From an uncultured Sphingomonadaceae bacterium (GTDB lineage Bacteria > Pseudomonadota > Alphaproteobacteria > Sphingomonadales > Sphingomonadaceae), in the NCBI GenBank assembly GCA_946479505.1, contig CAMLGC010000057.1:1-17256 (forward strand): DNA of 17,256 nucleotides, in the 5' to 3' direction. Shown one piece after another: positions 1-7,267 of this stretch (position 1 is the first letter of the stretch; every line of letters starts with the position of its first letter). The notes below the pieces were generated by a model that was not told the origin of the DNA, searched no databases, and worked only from the letters and a program-made list of their open reading frames with translations. Both the position numbers and the translations under genes were made by a program.

Positions 1-162
1 GCGCTCAAGAAGAAGCTGCAGCGCGAGGGCGTCTATCGCGAGATGAAGCTGCGCCGTCATTACGAGAAGCCGAGCGAGAAGCGCGCGCGCGAGCGTGCCG
101 CCGCCGTCCGCCGCGCCCGCAAGCTCGAGCGCAAGCGGATGGAGCGCGACGGCGTCCGCTAA
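1..162 (+). CDS. rpsU: 30S ribosomal protein S21 (bS21), 3' part
   Basis: Open from the first base of the window to a TAA stop, giving 53 residues that start [20 protein letters not shown]. The [14 protein letters not shown] segment and the very basic Arg/Lys-rich tail are typical of bS21, a small-subunit protein that helps 16S rRNA base-pair with mRNA during initiation. The family is about 65-75 residues long, so roughly the first 15 lie outside the window. Alphaproteobacterial S21 often has such an extended basic C-terminus. A strong hairpin follows the stop, so transcription probably ends before the FKBP gene. Confidence 0.93.
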   Translation, partial: ALKKKLQREGVYREMKLRRHYEKPSEKRARERAAAVRRARKLERKRMERDGVR

Positions 163-175
163 AGGACGCACGCAG

Positions 176-195
176 GCGGGGACGTTAATCCCCGC
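176..195 (+). terminator. Hairpin terminator after rpsU
   Basis: A perfect 7-bp inverted repeat, GCGGGGA and TCCCCGC, encloses the 6-nt loop CGTTAA, 14 nt after the rpsU stop. The sequence after it is pyrimidine-rich (TACACTCCTGTTCTC) but lacks a clean T run, so it is a plausible intrinsic terminator rather than a textbook one. Confidence 0.7.
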
Positions 196-234
196 TACAC
201 TCCTGTTCTCGTGCCAGATCCAAGGGGCTCGCCC

Positions 235-813
235 ATGTCCGTGACCGCCGTTCCCCTGCAACCGACGCCGCGGCGCTATGTGGTACTGCTCTGGATCGGA
301 ATCGTCGTCGCGGTGATCGCGGCGGCAGCGCTGGCGTGGGTCAGCACGGCGGGCGCGGTGGCGGCGACCGGCACCAACGAGCAGTTCCTCGCCTACAACG
401 CATCGCAGCCCGGCGTGGAGACGACTGCCAGCGGACTCCAGTACAGGGTGCTCGAGAAGGGCGAGGGCGGGCAGCACCCGACCGATCAGGATGTCTCGCT
501 GATCAACTATACGGGCATGCTGCGCGACGGCACCGTGTTCGATGCCTCGAAACAGGCCACCCCGCTTCCGGTCGCTGGCAGCATTCCGGGCTTCTCCGAA
601 GGCCTGAAGCTGATGACCAAGGGCGCCAAGTACCGCTTCTGGATCAAGCCCGAGCTCGGCTACGGCGATCATGAAGCAGGGCCGATCCCGCCCAATTCGC
701 TGCTCGTCTTCGATGTCGAGCTGATCGATTTCCTGCCGCAGCAGGTCATCCAGCAGATGCAGATGCAGCAGATGATGCAGGGCGGCGCCGGCGCACCTCC
801 AAAGGGCCAATAG
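235..813 (+). CDS. Membrane-anchored FKBP-type peptidyl-prolyl cis-trans isomerase
   Basis: A 192-residue protein. Residues 15-37 form one hydrophobic segment (an uncleaved signal anchor or signal peptide), and residues 65-166 form an FKBP domain with SGLQYRVLEKGEG, YTGMLRDGTVFDAS, IPGFSEGLKLM, GYGDHEAGPIPPNSLLVFDVEL. This places a proline isomerase/chaperone in the periplasm, probably acting on exported proteins. The ATG at 235 is preferred over a GTG at 211 because AGGGGC lies 6 nt upstream of it. The C-terminus (167-192) is an unusual Gln/Met-rich tail, QQVIQQMQMQQMMQGG, followed by a Gly/Ala/Pro-rich end. Following rpsU is, from memory, a common sphingomonad arrangement. Family assignment is secure; substrate is unknown. 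Confidence 0.9.
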   Translation: MSVTAVPLQPTPRRYVVLLWIGIVVAVIAAAALAWVSTAGAVAATGTNEQFLAYNASQPGVETTASGLQYRVLEKGEGGQHPTDQDVSLINYTGMLRDGTVFDASKQATPLPVAGSIPGFSEGLKLMTKGAKYRFWIKPELGYGDHEAGPIPPNSLLVFDVELIDFLPQQVIQQMQMQQMMQGGAGAPPKGQ

Positions 814-829
814 GCCGCTGCCTGCGGCC
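813..829 (+). terminator. Possible weak terminator hairpin after the FKBP gene
   Basis: GGCCGC and GCGGCC pair perfectly around the 5-nt loop TGCCT, starting in the FKBP stop codon. No T run follows, so function as a terminator is uncertain. The rest of the gap up to 975 holds no gene or clear signal that I can see. Confidence 0.4.
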
Positions 830-975
830 ACCCTCGATATTGTGGGTTGTACTCTCTCGCAGTGCCTGCCGAACTGCTTAGTCCAAATCACCGTTAGTTG
901 TGATCGGTTGCCGGTCGGCGGCGGCGCTGCGTTCGCGTGCGATCCGGCGCTTACCTCCAGAACGCGGAAAGGGCC

Positions 976-2370
976 TCAATAGGCATTCCGGTGAAGGAGC
1001 ACGCGAAACGTCTGAATGATGATCTGGATGTCCCGCCAGATCGACCATTGATCGAGATATTCCAGGTCGGAATGCAGGCGGTTGACGAGATCGTCTTCAT
1101 GGTGCGTTGCGCCGCGATAGCCGCGGATCTGCGCCAGGCCGGTCAAGCCGGGCTTGGCTGCGTGTCTGCACCAATAGCGGCTGTCGATCTCCCAGAACAG
1201 CTTTTCCGCCGCGCGTGAGCCGAGCGCGTGCGGGCGCGGGCCGACGATGCTCATGTCGCCCTTGAGGACGTTGAGGAGCTGAGGAAGCTCGTCGATGCTG
1301 GTCTTGCGGATGAAGGCACCGACGCGGGTTATCCGGTCGTCGTCGCGCGCCGTCGAGCGATGGCCGGGGCCGTCGCACCCATCGGCGCGCATGCTGCGGA
1401 ATTTGAGCATCTTGAACATCTCGTTTGCGCGCCCGATGCGGACCTGCCGGAAGAATATGGCGCCCGGGCTGTCCAGCTCGATGGCGATCGCAACGATGAG
1501 GAAGACAGGGGAAAGGAACACGAGCGCGAGCAAGGCGATCGCGACGTCGAAGGCGCGTTTGACCGCCCGATCGTAGAGCCCGAGTGGTCCCGTCGAGACG
1601 ATCACCGTCGCCTGATCGCCCTGACGGCCGACGCCGAGCGGCATCAGCACATCGAGCTCGGGCGCAACGATCTCGCCTTGGATGTTGGCGCCGCGCAGGG
1701 CATTGGCCCAGATCAGCCTGCGCGACGGATCGCATGCGACGACGACCCGATCGGCGCCGTCGAGCGCCTTGGCGAGGCGGTCGTACATCCCCGGATCGTC
1801 GCCCGCCGGATCGAAATAGCCTTCGGTCGAAATCCGTGCGCTGAATTCGCCTGTCGGCAACGGCTGATCCCCATCGACAAGGAGAACGACACTGAACGGA
1901 GTGCCGCCGATCAGGCGTATCGCGTGCTTCATAAACCAGTAGCGCGTGCCCACGAGCAGGAGCACGCTCAGCACCGCGCCAATCGAGAAGGTGAGCCGCG
2001 AGAAGGAAGCGCTGGCCTTGAAGGCGAACGCTACCAACAGCAGGAACCCGACCGAAAGAACCAGCGCCTGCGCCCCGAGCGCCGCGGCCCGGAAAAGGCG
2101 ATGAATGAGTTCGGACGAGTAAGCCCCCGCATTGGCTGCCGTGAAGAGATAGACCGGCAGCAGCGCGCCCATCATCACCTCCAGCCGACTGCTCGAATAG
2201 GGTGCGTCGTGCAGGAGGGGCGCGACACCATAAGCGAGCAGGATGCAGGCGAGATCGACCAGCAGCAGATAGCTGACCAACCGCACACGCAGCATCTTGG
2301 GCCGCGGCCGAGCGTCCGACGAAACAGAAGTAGCGGATGCCGAAAAGGAACGGCCCAGTTGGAGGTTCAT
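976..2370 (-). CDS. Exopolysaccharide polyprenyl glycosylphosphotransferase (WcaJ/GelB/SpsB type)
   Basis: A 464-residue inner-membrane enzyme that would transfer a hexose-1-phosphate from a nucleotide sugar to undecaprenyl phosphate, the first step of a polysaccharide repeat unit. The N-terminal half has about four transmembrane segments (roughly 31-50, 65-82, 98-117, 127-146) and a CoA-binding-like middle region. The C-terminal sugar-transferase domain starts at KRAFDVAIALL (271), whose hydrophobic stretch is the re-entrant membrane helix of this family. It contains FFRQVRIGR (307-314), FKMLKFRSMRAD (319-330), RKTSIDELPQLLNVLKGDMS and VGPRP (355-380), and KPGLTGLAQIRGYRG (406-420). Length and architecture match the transferases that start sphingan synthesis. 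The sugar, glucose versus galactose, cannot be read from sequence. It is divergent from cysD and shares a 170-bp regulatory gap with it. Confidence 0.92.
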   Translation of the reverse strand: MNLQLGRSFSASATSVSSDARPRPKMLRVRLVSYLLLVDLACILLAYGVAPLLHDAPYSSSRLEVMMGALLPVYLFTAANAGAYSSELIHRLFRAAALGAQALVLSVGFLLLVAFAFKASASFSRLTFSIGAVLSVLLLVGTRYWFMKHAIRLIGGTPFSVVLLVDGDQPLPTGEFSARISTEGYFDPAGDDPGMYDRLAKALDGADRVVVACDPSRRLIWANALRGANIQGEIVAPELDVLMPLGVGRQGDQATVIVSTGPLGLYDRAVKRAFDVAIALLALVFLSPVFLIVAIAIELDSPGAIFFRQVRIGRANEMFKMLKFRSMRADGCDGPGHRSTARDDDRITRVGAFIRKTSIDELPQLLNVLKGDMSIVGPRPHALGSRAAEKLFWEIDSRYWCRHAAKPGLTGLAQIRGYRGATHHEDDLVNRLHSDLEYLDQWSIWRDIQIIIQTFRVLLHRNAY

Positions 2371-2438
2371 TCCTCACCCTGTGCAGAAGTTACCCGCCCT
2401 GCCCTTGGCGAGCAGCTTAGCCATCCTTCATTTGCGCG

Positions 2439-2455
2439 TGCAACCATTTTTTGCA
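2439..2455. promoter_or_regulatory. Candidate operator: TGCAA-N7-TTGCA
   Basis: Perfect 5-bp arms separated by 7 nt lie between the divergent transferase and cys genes. An overlapping TTGC (2432-2435) and GCAA (2440-2443) pair makes a third half-site. The centre is at 2447, 52 bp from the centre of the second dyad at 2499. No factor can be named from sequence. Confidence 0.35.
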
Positions 2456-2489
2456 TCGCAGCAGTCAACGATTGGCTGGTGGCGTGGGA

Positions 2490-2508
2490 CAAATAGATGT
2501 CTTATTTG
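2490..2508. promoter_or_regulatory. Candidate operator: CAAATA-N7-TATTTG
   Basis: Perfect 6-bp AT-rich arms around GATGTCT stand out in a very GC-rich region, upstream of the cys leader and cysD. GTG and CAC further outside (2484-2486 and 2510-2512) add imperfect symmetry. It could be a repressor or LysR-type activator site for the sulfate-assimilation operon, or for the divergent transferase gene. Confidence 0.4.
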
Positions 2509-2540
2509 GCACAGGGATGGTGTCAGGTGAAGGCATGAGA

Positions 2541-2612
2541 ATGCGGAATTCGGCACAGCGGCTCGCCTGCGCGGCGTCCGGAGTTCGCAAAACGACGGCG
2601 GCAGACGCGTGA
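2541..2612 (+). CDS. Possible leader peptide upstream of cysD
   Basis: A 23-codon open frame encodes [20 protein letters not shown] followed by ADA. GAAGG at 2529-2533 lies 7 nt before its ATG, a better ribosome site than the one in front of cysD. Its TGA overlaps the cysD GTG start in the tetranucleotide GTGA (2609-2612), which would couple translation of the two. It has one cysteine codon (TGC, residue 10). This may be a real leader that tunes cysD expression, or a chance frame in GC-rich DNA. No homologue is known to me. Confidence 0.4.
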   Translation: MRNSAQRLACAASGVRKTTAADA

Positions 2613-3511
2613 CCGCGCGGCTCACGCACCTCCAGCGGCTCGAGGCCGAGAGCATTCACATCATGCGCGAGGTCGCCGCGGAAGCGACGAAGCCGGTGAT
2701 GCTGTATTCGGTCGGCAAGGATTCCGCGGTGATGCTGCATCTTGCGCGCAAGGCCTTTTTTCCGTCGCCGCCGCCGTTCCCGCTGCTTCATGTCGATACG
2801 ACGTGGAAGTTCAAGGCGATGTACGAGCTGCGCGAACGTGCCGCCAGGGCGGCCGGCATGGAGCTGATCGTCCATCAAAATCCCGAGGCCAAGGCGCAGG
2901 GGATCAACCCGTTCGATCACGGCAGTCGCCACACCGACATGTGGAAGACCGAAGGGTTGAAGCAGGCGCTGACGCAGTACGGCTTCGACGCAGCATTCGG
3001 TGGTGCGCGGCGCGACGAGGAGAAGAGCCGCGCCAAGGAGCGCATCTTCTCGTTCCGTTCGGCAAACCATCGCTGGGATCCCAAGAATCAGCGCCCCGAG
3101 CTCTGGCGGCTCTACAATGCGCGCAAGGCCAAGGGCGAGGGCATCCGCGTCTTCCCGCTCTCCAACTGGACCGAGCTCGACATCTGGCAGTACATCCAGC
3201 TCGAGAAAATCGAGATCGTGCCGCTCTATTTTTCGGCGCCACGGCCAACGGTCGAGCGCGACGGGTTGATCCTGATGATCGACGACGAGCGCTTCCGGCT
3301 CGATCCCGGCGAGAAGCCCGTGATGCGCTCGATCCGCTTCCGCACGCTCGGCTGCTATCCGCTGACCGGCGCGGTCGAGAGCGAAGCGGCGACGCTTTCC
3401 GAGGTCATCCAGGAAATGCTGCTCACCACGACTTCCGAACGCCAGGGCCGCGCGATCGATCACGACGACGCAGCGTCGATGGAGAAGAAGAAGCAGGAGG
3501 GGTATTTCTGA
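2609..3511 (+). CDS. cysD: Sulfate adenylyltransferase subunit 2 (ATP sulfurylase catalytic subunit)
   Basis: A 300-residue cytoplasmic protein, nearly the length of E. coli CysD (about 302), and alignable from end to end. It forms adenosine 5'-phosphosulfate (APS) from ATP and sulfate with CysN. Markers are [18 protein letters not shown] near the N-terminus, the PP-loop SVGKDS (34-39), [78 protein letters not shown] and TTSERQGR. The GTG start is favoured because the family's conserved LTHL begins three residues later and no better in-frame start exists. It overlaps the leader frame before it, and its TGA overlaps the ATG of cysNC (TGATG), so the genes are surely co-transcribed. Confidence 0.97.
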   Translation: MTARLTHLQRLEAESIHIMREVAAEATKPVMLYSVGKDSAVMLHLARKAFFPSPPPFPLLHVDTTWKFKAMYELRERAARAAGMELIVHQNPEAKAQGINPFDHGSRHTDMWKTEGLKQALTQYGFDAAFGGARRDEEKSRAKERIFSFRSANHRWDPKNQRPELWRLYNARKAKGEGIRVFPLSNWTELDIWQYIQLEKIEIVPLYFSAPRPTVERDGLILMIDDERFRLDPGEKPVMRSIRFRTLGCYPLTGAVESEAATLSEVIQEMLLTTTSERQGRAIDHDDAASMEKKKQEGYF

Positions 3512-5436
3512 TGGCGATCAGCCCACCCGCCTATCAGGTCGACGCGCTGATCGCCGAAGATATCGATGCCTATCTCGCGCTGCACCAGCACAAATCGATG
3601 TTGCGGTTCCTCACCTGCGGCTCGGTCGATGACGGCAAATCGACGCTGATCGGGCGGTTGCTCTACGATTCGAAGATGATCTTCGAGGACCAGCTCGCCG
3701 CGCTCGAAAGCGATTCGAAGCGCGGCGGCAGCCAGGGACAGGAGATCGATTTCGCGCTGCTCGTCGATGGCCTCGCAGCCGAGCGCGAGCAGGGGATCAC
3801 GATCGACGTCGCCTATCGCTTCTTCGCGACCGAGAAGCGCAAGTTCATCGTCGCCGATACGCCCGGCCACGAACAATATACGCGCAACATGGTGACGGGC
3901 GCCTCGACCGCCGACCTAGCCGTGATGTTGGTCGACGCGCGCAAGGGCGTGCTCACGCAGACGCGGCGGCACAGTTTCCTCGCGCACCTGCTCGGCATCC
4001 GCCATATCGTGCTCGCGGTGAACAAGATGGACCTGGTCGATTACGACCAAAACGCATTCGACGCGATCGTCGCCGATTATCGGGAGTTCGCGGCGAGTAT
4101 CGGCATCGAGGATTTCGTCCCGATCCCGCTGTCGGGGTTGCGCGGCGACAATATCGCGCATGCCTCCGGCGCGATGCCCTGGTATCGCGGCCCGACCCTC
4201 ATCGAACATCTCGAAGGCGTCGAGGTGGACGTCGCTGCCGATCGTGCCAAGTCGTTCCGCATGCCCGTCCAGTGGGTCAACCGGCCCAATCTCGATTTCC
4301 GCGGCTTTTCGGGACTGGTCGCCAGCGGGGCGATCCGGCCCGGCGATCCAGTGCGTGTCGTGCCCTCGGGCCGAACCTCCACGGTGTCGCGCATCGTGAC
4401 GATGGACGGCGACCTTGAGCAGGCGGTCGCGGGCCAGTCGGTCACGATAGCGCTCGCCGACGAGATCGATTGTTCGCGTGGTGATGTCGTCGCAGCCGCC
4501 GACGCGCCGCCCCAGGTCGCCGACCAGTTCGAGGTGACGTTGGTCTGGATGGCCGAGGAGGCGCTCCAACCGGGCCGCGCCTATTGGCTCAAGCTCGCCA
4601 CCCAAGGCGTGAGCGCGACCGTCCGGCCGCCCAAATACGCGATCGACGTCAACACGATGGCAGAGCTGTCCGCCAAGACGCTCGAGTTGAACGACATCGG
4701 CGTCGCCGAGGTCTATACCGATCGCGGCATCGTGTTCGAACCCTATGCCGACAATCGCGATCTCGGTGGCTTCATCCTGATCGACAAGGCGTCGAACGCG
4801 ACCGTGGGCGCCGGACTGATCAACTTCGCGCTCAGGCGCTCGCAGAACGTCCATTGGCAGGCCGTCGAAATAAGCCGTGAGGCGCACGCCGCCCAGAAAA
4901 GCCAGCGGCCGCGGCTGCTCTGGTTCACCGGGCTGTCGGGGGCCGGCAAGTCGACGATCGCGAATCTCGTCGAGAAACGCCTGCACGCCCTCGGCAAACA
5001 CAGCTTCCTCCTCGACGGCGACAACATCCGCCACGGCCTCAACAAGGACCTCGGTTTCACCGACACCGACCGGATCGAGAACATCCGTCGCGTCGGCGAG
5101 GTCGCCAAATTGATGACCGATGCGGGACTGATCGTGCTCACCGCCTTCATCTCGCCCTTCCGCGCCGAGCGCGAGATGGTGCGTGCGATGGTGCCCGAGG
5201 GTGAGTTCATCGAAATCTTCATCGATACGCCGCTTACAGTCGCAGAGGCGCGCGACGCCAAAGGTCTCTACAAGAAGGCGCGCAGCGGTGCGCTCAAGAA
5301 TTTCACCGGCATCGACAGTCCCTATGAGCCCCCCGAGAGGCCCGATATCCATATCGACACATCGACGATCAGCCCCGAGGAAGCGGCCGAGCAGATCGTC
5401 GAGCACCTCCTCGCGCTCGGAAACGACGGCCGATGA
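3511..5436 (+). CDS. cysNC: Bifunctional sulfate adenylyltransferase GTPase subunit / APS kinase (CysN–CysC fusion)
   Basis: A 641-residue fusion of the NodQ/CysNC type. Residues 1 to about 450 are the EF-Tu-like GTPase CysN, with P-loop GSVDDGKS (37-44), switch sequence [18 protein letters not shown] (117-121), NKMD (172-175) and two beta-barrel domains. GTP hydrolysis drives APS synthesis by CysD. Residues from about 466 form APS kinase CysC, with P-loop GLSGAGKS (474-481), [17 protein letters not shown] (500-516), [12 protein letters not shown] and [18 protein letters not shown], yielding PAPS. All key motifs are intact in both halves. The frame stays open upstream to about 2803 inside cysD, but the ATG at 3511 is the homologous start. 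It ends in ATGA overlapping cysQ. Confidence 0.97.
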   Translation: MAISPPAYQVDALIAEDIDAYLALHQHKSMLRFLTCGSVDDGKSTLIGRLLYDSKMIFEDQLAALESDSKRGGSQGQEIDFALLVDGLAAEREQGITIDVAYRFFATEKRKFIVADTPGHEQYTRNMVTGASTADLAVMLVDARKGVLTQTRRHSFLAHLLGIRHIVLAVNKMDLVDYDQNAFDAIVADYREFAASIGIEDFVPIPLSGLRGDNIAHASGAMPWYRGPTLIEHLEGVEVDVAADRAKSFRMPVQWVNRPNLDFRGFSGLVASGAIRPGDPVRVVPSGRTSTVSRIVTMDGDLEQAVAGQSVTIALADEIDCSRGDVVAAADAPPQVADQFEVTLVWMAEEALQPGRAYWLKLATQGVSATVRPPKYAIDVNTMAELSAKTLELNDIGVAEVYTDRGIVFEPYADNRDLGGFILIDKASNATVGAGLINFALRRSQNVHWQAVEISREAHAAQKSQRPRLLWFTGLSGAGKSTIANLVEKRLHALGKHSFLLDGDNIRHGLNKDLGFTDTDRIENIRRVGEVAKLMTDAGLIVLTAFISPFRAEREMVRAMVPEGEFIEIFIDTPLTVAEARDAKGLYKKARSGALKNFTGIDSPYEPPERPDIHIDTSTISPEEAAEQIVEHLLALGNDGR

Positions 5437-6179
5437 CCGACGCCGAGCTGGCGCGCGCGATTGCCGAGGAAGCAGGCGGTCTGCTGCGCCGCATCCGCGA
5501 CGAGGGGCGCGAGAACGGCAAGCCTTTGGGTCAGCGCGGTGATCGCGAGGCGAATGGGCTGATTCTCGCGCGACTGCGCGCCGAACGGCCCGACGATGCC
5601 ATCCTTTCGGAAGAGGCGAAGGACGACCGGTTGCGTTGTGCGGCGCAGCGCTGCTGGGTAGTCGACCCGCTCGACGGCACGCGCGAATATAGCGAGCGGC
5701 GCGACGATTGGGCGGTGCATGTCGGCCTGACGATCGATGGCAAGCCCGCGCTCGGGGCGGTGGCGGTGCCCGATCGCGGTGAGGTGTTCGTGAGCGACGC
5801 CGTGCCGCCGCCCACGTCCGCGCATGAGCGGCCGATCATGGTGGTGAGCCGCACGCGTGCGCCCGAAATCGCGATCGGCGTCGCGGAGGCGATCGGCGCC
5901 GAGCTGCTGCCGATGGGCTCGGCGGGCGCCAAGGCGATGGCGGTGGTCGACGGTCGTGCCGACATCTATCTGCACGCCGGCGGACAATATGAATGGGACA
6001 ATTGCGCCCCGGCCGCCGTCGCGCTGGGGGCGGGCCTTCACGCCTCGCGCATCGACGGAGGCCCGCTCGTCTATAATTGCGAAGATCCGCATCTGCCGGA
6101 TGTGCTGATCTGTCGGCGTGAGTGGGCCGAACGGGTGCTGGCGACGATCCGAGGTCTATCGGGTTTTGCGACGCGTTGA
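5433..6179 (+). CDS. cysQ: 3'(2'),5'-bisphosphate nucleotidase CysQ
   Basis: A 248-residue member of the inositol-monophosphatase/FIG superfamily. Metal-binding motifs are SEEAK (59-63), [12 protein letters not shown] (75-86) and [15 protein letters not shown] (187-201). In this family CysQ hydrolyses 3'-phosphoadenosine 5'-phosphate (PAP), the by-product of PAPS use, and may also act on PAPS. The start overlaps the cysNC stop by 4 nt (ATGA), so it is the third gene of the operon; that context favours CysQ over an inositol phosphatase. It ends the operon. No cysH, sulfite reductase or sulfotransferase follows in this window. Confidence 0.93.
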   Translation: MTDAELARAIAEEAGGLLRRIRDEGRENGKPLGQRGDREANGLILARLRAERPDDAILSEEAKDDRLRCAAQRCWVVDPLDGTREYSERRDDWAVHVGLTIDGKPALGAVAVPDRGEVFVSDAVPPPTSAHERPIMVVSRTRAPEIAIGVAEAIGAELLPMGSAGAKAMAVVDGRADIYLHAGGQYEWDNCAPAAVALGAGLHASRIDGGPLVYNCEDPHLPDVLICRREWAERVLATIRGLSGFATR

Positions 6180-6283
6180 GTTTTCATGGCGACATCGATG
6201 ATCGACACGGCCGATCTCCTCGCGGTCCGGAGACACGGAAACGAGCGATGGTCGTTTGAAAGTCAAAATCGGGATAGAATAGA

Positions 6284-6613
6284 ATGTCGCTTGGTGATCT
6301 CGCGCGAGCATGGGGTACAGAGAAGGCGTGGTTGTCAGACGTTTTGGGGCTGAGCCCTGATGCGCTGCATGTCCATGTCAGCATTCTGATAATGCTCATG
6401 GCGGCAATCGGGTGGCGCCGACGTATGGATCATGCGCTTCCGTGGGTGACCGTGCTTTTGCTCGAGCTGTCGAACGAGATGCTCGACCTGAGCGCGCCGG
6501 GAAATGGCGAAAACACTATTCATGCCTCGCTACACGACGTGTACAACACGATGTTCCTGCCGACCATCATCCTCTTATGTCTGCGATTCACGCGGACATG
6601 GCGGCGCGCTTGA
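6284..6613 (+). CDS. Small conserved-looking membrane protein of unknown function
   Basis: A 109-residue protein with a short polar N-terminus followed by three hydrophobic stretches (about 28-43, 49-63 and 88-101), separated by RRRMDH and the polar loop NEMLDLSAPGNGENTIH. The pattern of a HVH-containing first helix, LLLELSNEMLDL, then HASLHDVYNTMFLP before the last helix, resembles small uncharacterised membrane proteins I recall from sphingomonads and distantly VanZ-like proteins; this is a weak resemblance. The ribosome site is poor (GGGAT). It lies about 100 bp after cysQ, possibly as a separate unit. It ends at a shared terminator. Function unknown. Confidence 0.65.
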   Translation: MSLGDLARAWGTEKAWLSDVLGLSPDALHVHVSILIMLMAAIGWRRRMDHALPWVTVLLLELSNEMLDLSAPGNGENTIHASLHDVYNTMFLPTIILLCLRFTRTWRRA

Positions 6614-6642
6614 GCCTCGGGCATGCGCGGGGAGCCGGCGTC

Positions 6643-6657
6643 GACAAGGCGCTTGTC
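6643..6657. repeat. Perfect inverted repeat GACAAG-GCG-CTTGTC
   Basis: Six-base arms around GCG lie 29 nt after the 109-aa gene. GCCTC (6614-6618) and GAGGC (6660-6664) could close an outer stem. No T run follows. It may be a transcript 3'-end structure ahead of the main terminator, or chance. Confidence 0.35.
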
Positions 6658-6706
6658 CTGAGGCGCCATGATCGCCCCGATCTGACCTGCGCTGTATAAT
6701 CTGCAC

Positions 6707-6747
6707 AAAAAAAGCCCCGCATCCTTGTAGAGGAGCGGGGCTCTTTT
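6707..6747. terminator. Bidirectional rho-independent terminator
   Basis: AGCCCCGC (6713-6720) pairs perfectly with GCGGGGCT (6735-6742). The stem extends inward through TCCT and AGGA with one bulged base. It is preceded by a run of A and followed by CTTTT, so it has a U tract on both strands. It lies between the convergent 109-aa (plus) and 97-aa (minus) genes and would end both transcripts. Confidence 0.92.
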
Positions 6748-6766
6748 GTATTTGCGTCGCAGGCGA

Positions 6767-7060
6767 TCAGCCCTGGCTGTCGGGCTCGCTGCTGCCGCTG
6801 GTGCCGGCGGCGACACCGGCAATCACGGCCGCCGTCGCCAAGACGCCGATGCCGATCGCGGCGCCGGTCGCAATTGCATTGCTCTTCTTCTTGAGCGGGG
6901 TCGCGGTCCGAACGCCCTGCGTCGGCGCATGGACGGTCTTCTGCGCTACCGGAGCGGGGAGCGCGTTGCTCGCCCGCGTGGCGTCGGCTGCGAAAGCCGC
7001 CGTCGAGGTAAGCAGGAAAGCGATCGCACCAAGGCCGGCGGCGTACTTTCTCCGAGTCAT
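6767..7060 (-). CDS. Small exported protein of unknown function
   Basis: A 97-residue protein. Residues 1-25 are a classical signal peptide (basic MTRRK, a hydrophobic core and a probable AFA cleavage site before AD). A short Pro/Ala/Thr-rich stretch and KKK (57-59) follow, then a Gly/Ala/Val-rich hydrophobic helix (about 62-86) and a polar tail GTSGSSEPDSQG. It would be periplasmic, with the second hydrophobic part inserted in the membrane. AAGGGAG sits 6 nt before the ATG, a good ribosome site that supports a real gene. It ends at the bidirectional terminator. I recognise no enzyme family. Confidence 0.75.
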   Translation of the reverse strand: MTRRKYAAGLGAIAFLLTSTAAFAADATRASNALPAPVAQKTVHAPTQGVRTATPLKKKSNAIATGAAIGIGVLATAAVIAGVAAGTSGSSEPDSQG

Positions 7061-7091
7061 CGTCGTCTCCCTTTGGAATGTGTTGCAGGGC

Positions 7092-7119
7092 GAGATACTG
7101 CACGGGGCAGTAAACGCAA
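7092..7119 (-). promoter_or_regulatory. Possible promoter of the 97-aa exported-protein gene
   Basis: Read on the minus strand, TTGCGT (7119-7114) and TATCTC (7097-7092) are 16 nt apart, about 30 nt ahead of the ATG at 7060. A GTAAA and TTTAC inverted pair (7110-7130) overlaps the -35 side. The -10 match is modest, so this is a tentative call. Confidence 0.3.
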
Positions 7120-7267
7120 GCGCTTTTTACTTTTTTCGCGCCGATTCCCGACAAAGCGAGGCAGTCGTGCCACACGTCGCAGGGTTGTCGAGCGGTTAAC
7201 CTCGCGCCGGTGCGGAAGTCGCTACACCGCGTTGCGGCATATGCCCTGTGAATGATAGCGGAGCGGA

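Noticed and set aside
1228..2496. 422-codon plus-strand frame opposite the glycosylphosphotransferase
   Set aside because: Its protein is rich in Arg, Asp and Glu with no domain or hydrophobic pattern, while the minus strand encodes a complete, recognisable enzyme. High-GC antisense shadow.
2465..3463. 332-codon minus-strand frame opposite cysD
   Set aside because: Antisense to a canonical cysD, no recognisable domain, and it would run across the divergent regulatory region.
2803..3510. N-terminal extension of cysNC inside cysD
   Set aside because: The open frame upstream of 3511 is out of frame within cysD and unlike any CysN; the ATG at 3511 is the family start.
3916..5406. 496-codon minus-strand frame opposite cysNC
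   Set aside because: Antisense to a fully conserved bifunctional enzyme; composition is that of a mirrored high-GC coding frame and shows no motif.
5322..6092. 256-codon minus-strand frame opposite the cysNC 3' end and cysQ
   Set aside because: Antisense to two conserved enzymes, Arg/His-rich and without motif.
6256..6280. TTGAAA and TAGAAT as a promoter for the 109-aa gene
   Set aside because: The spacing is only about 13 nt and the -10 would place the transcription start inside the gene.
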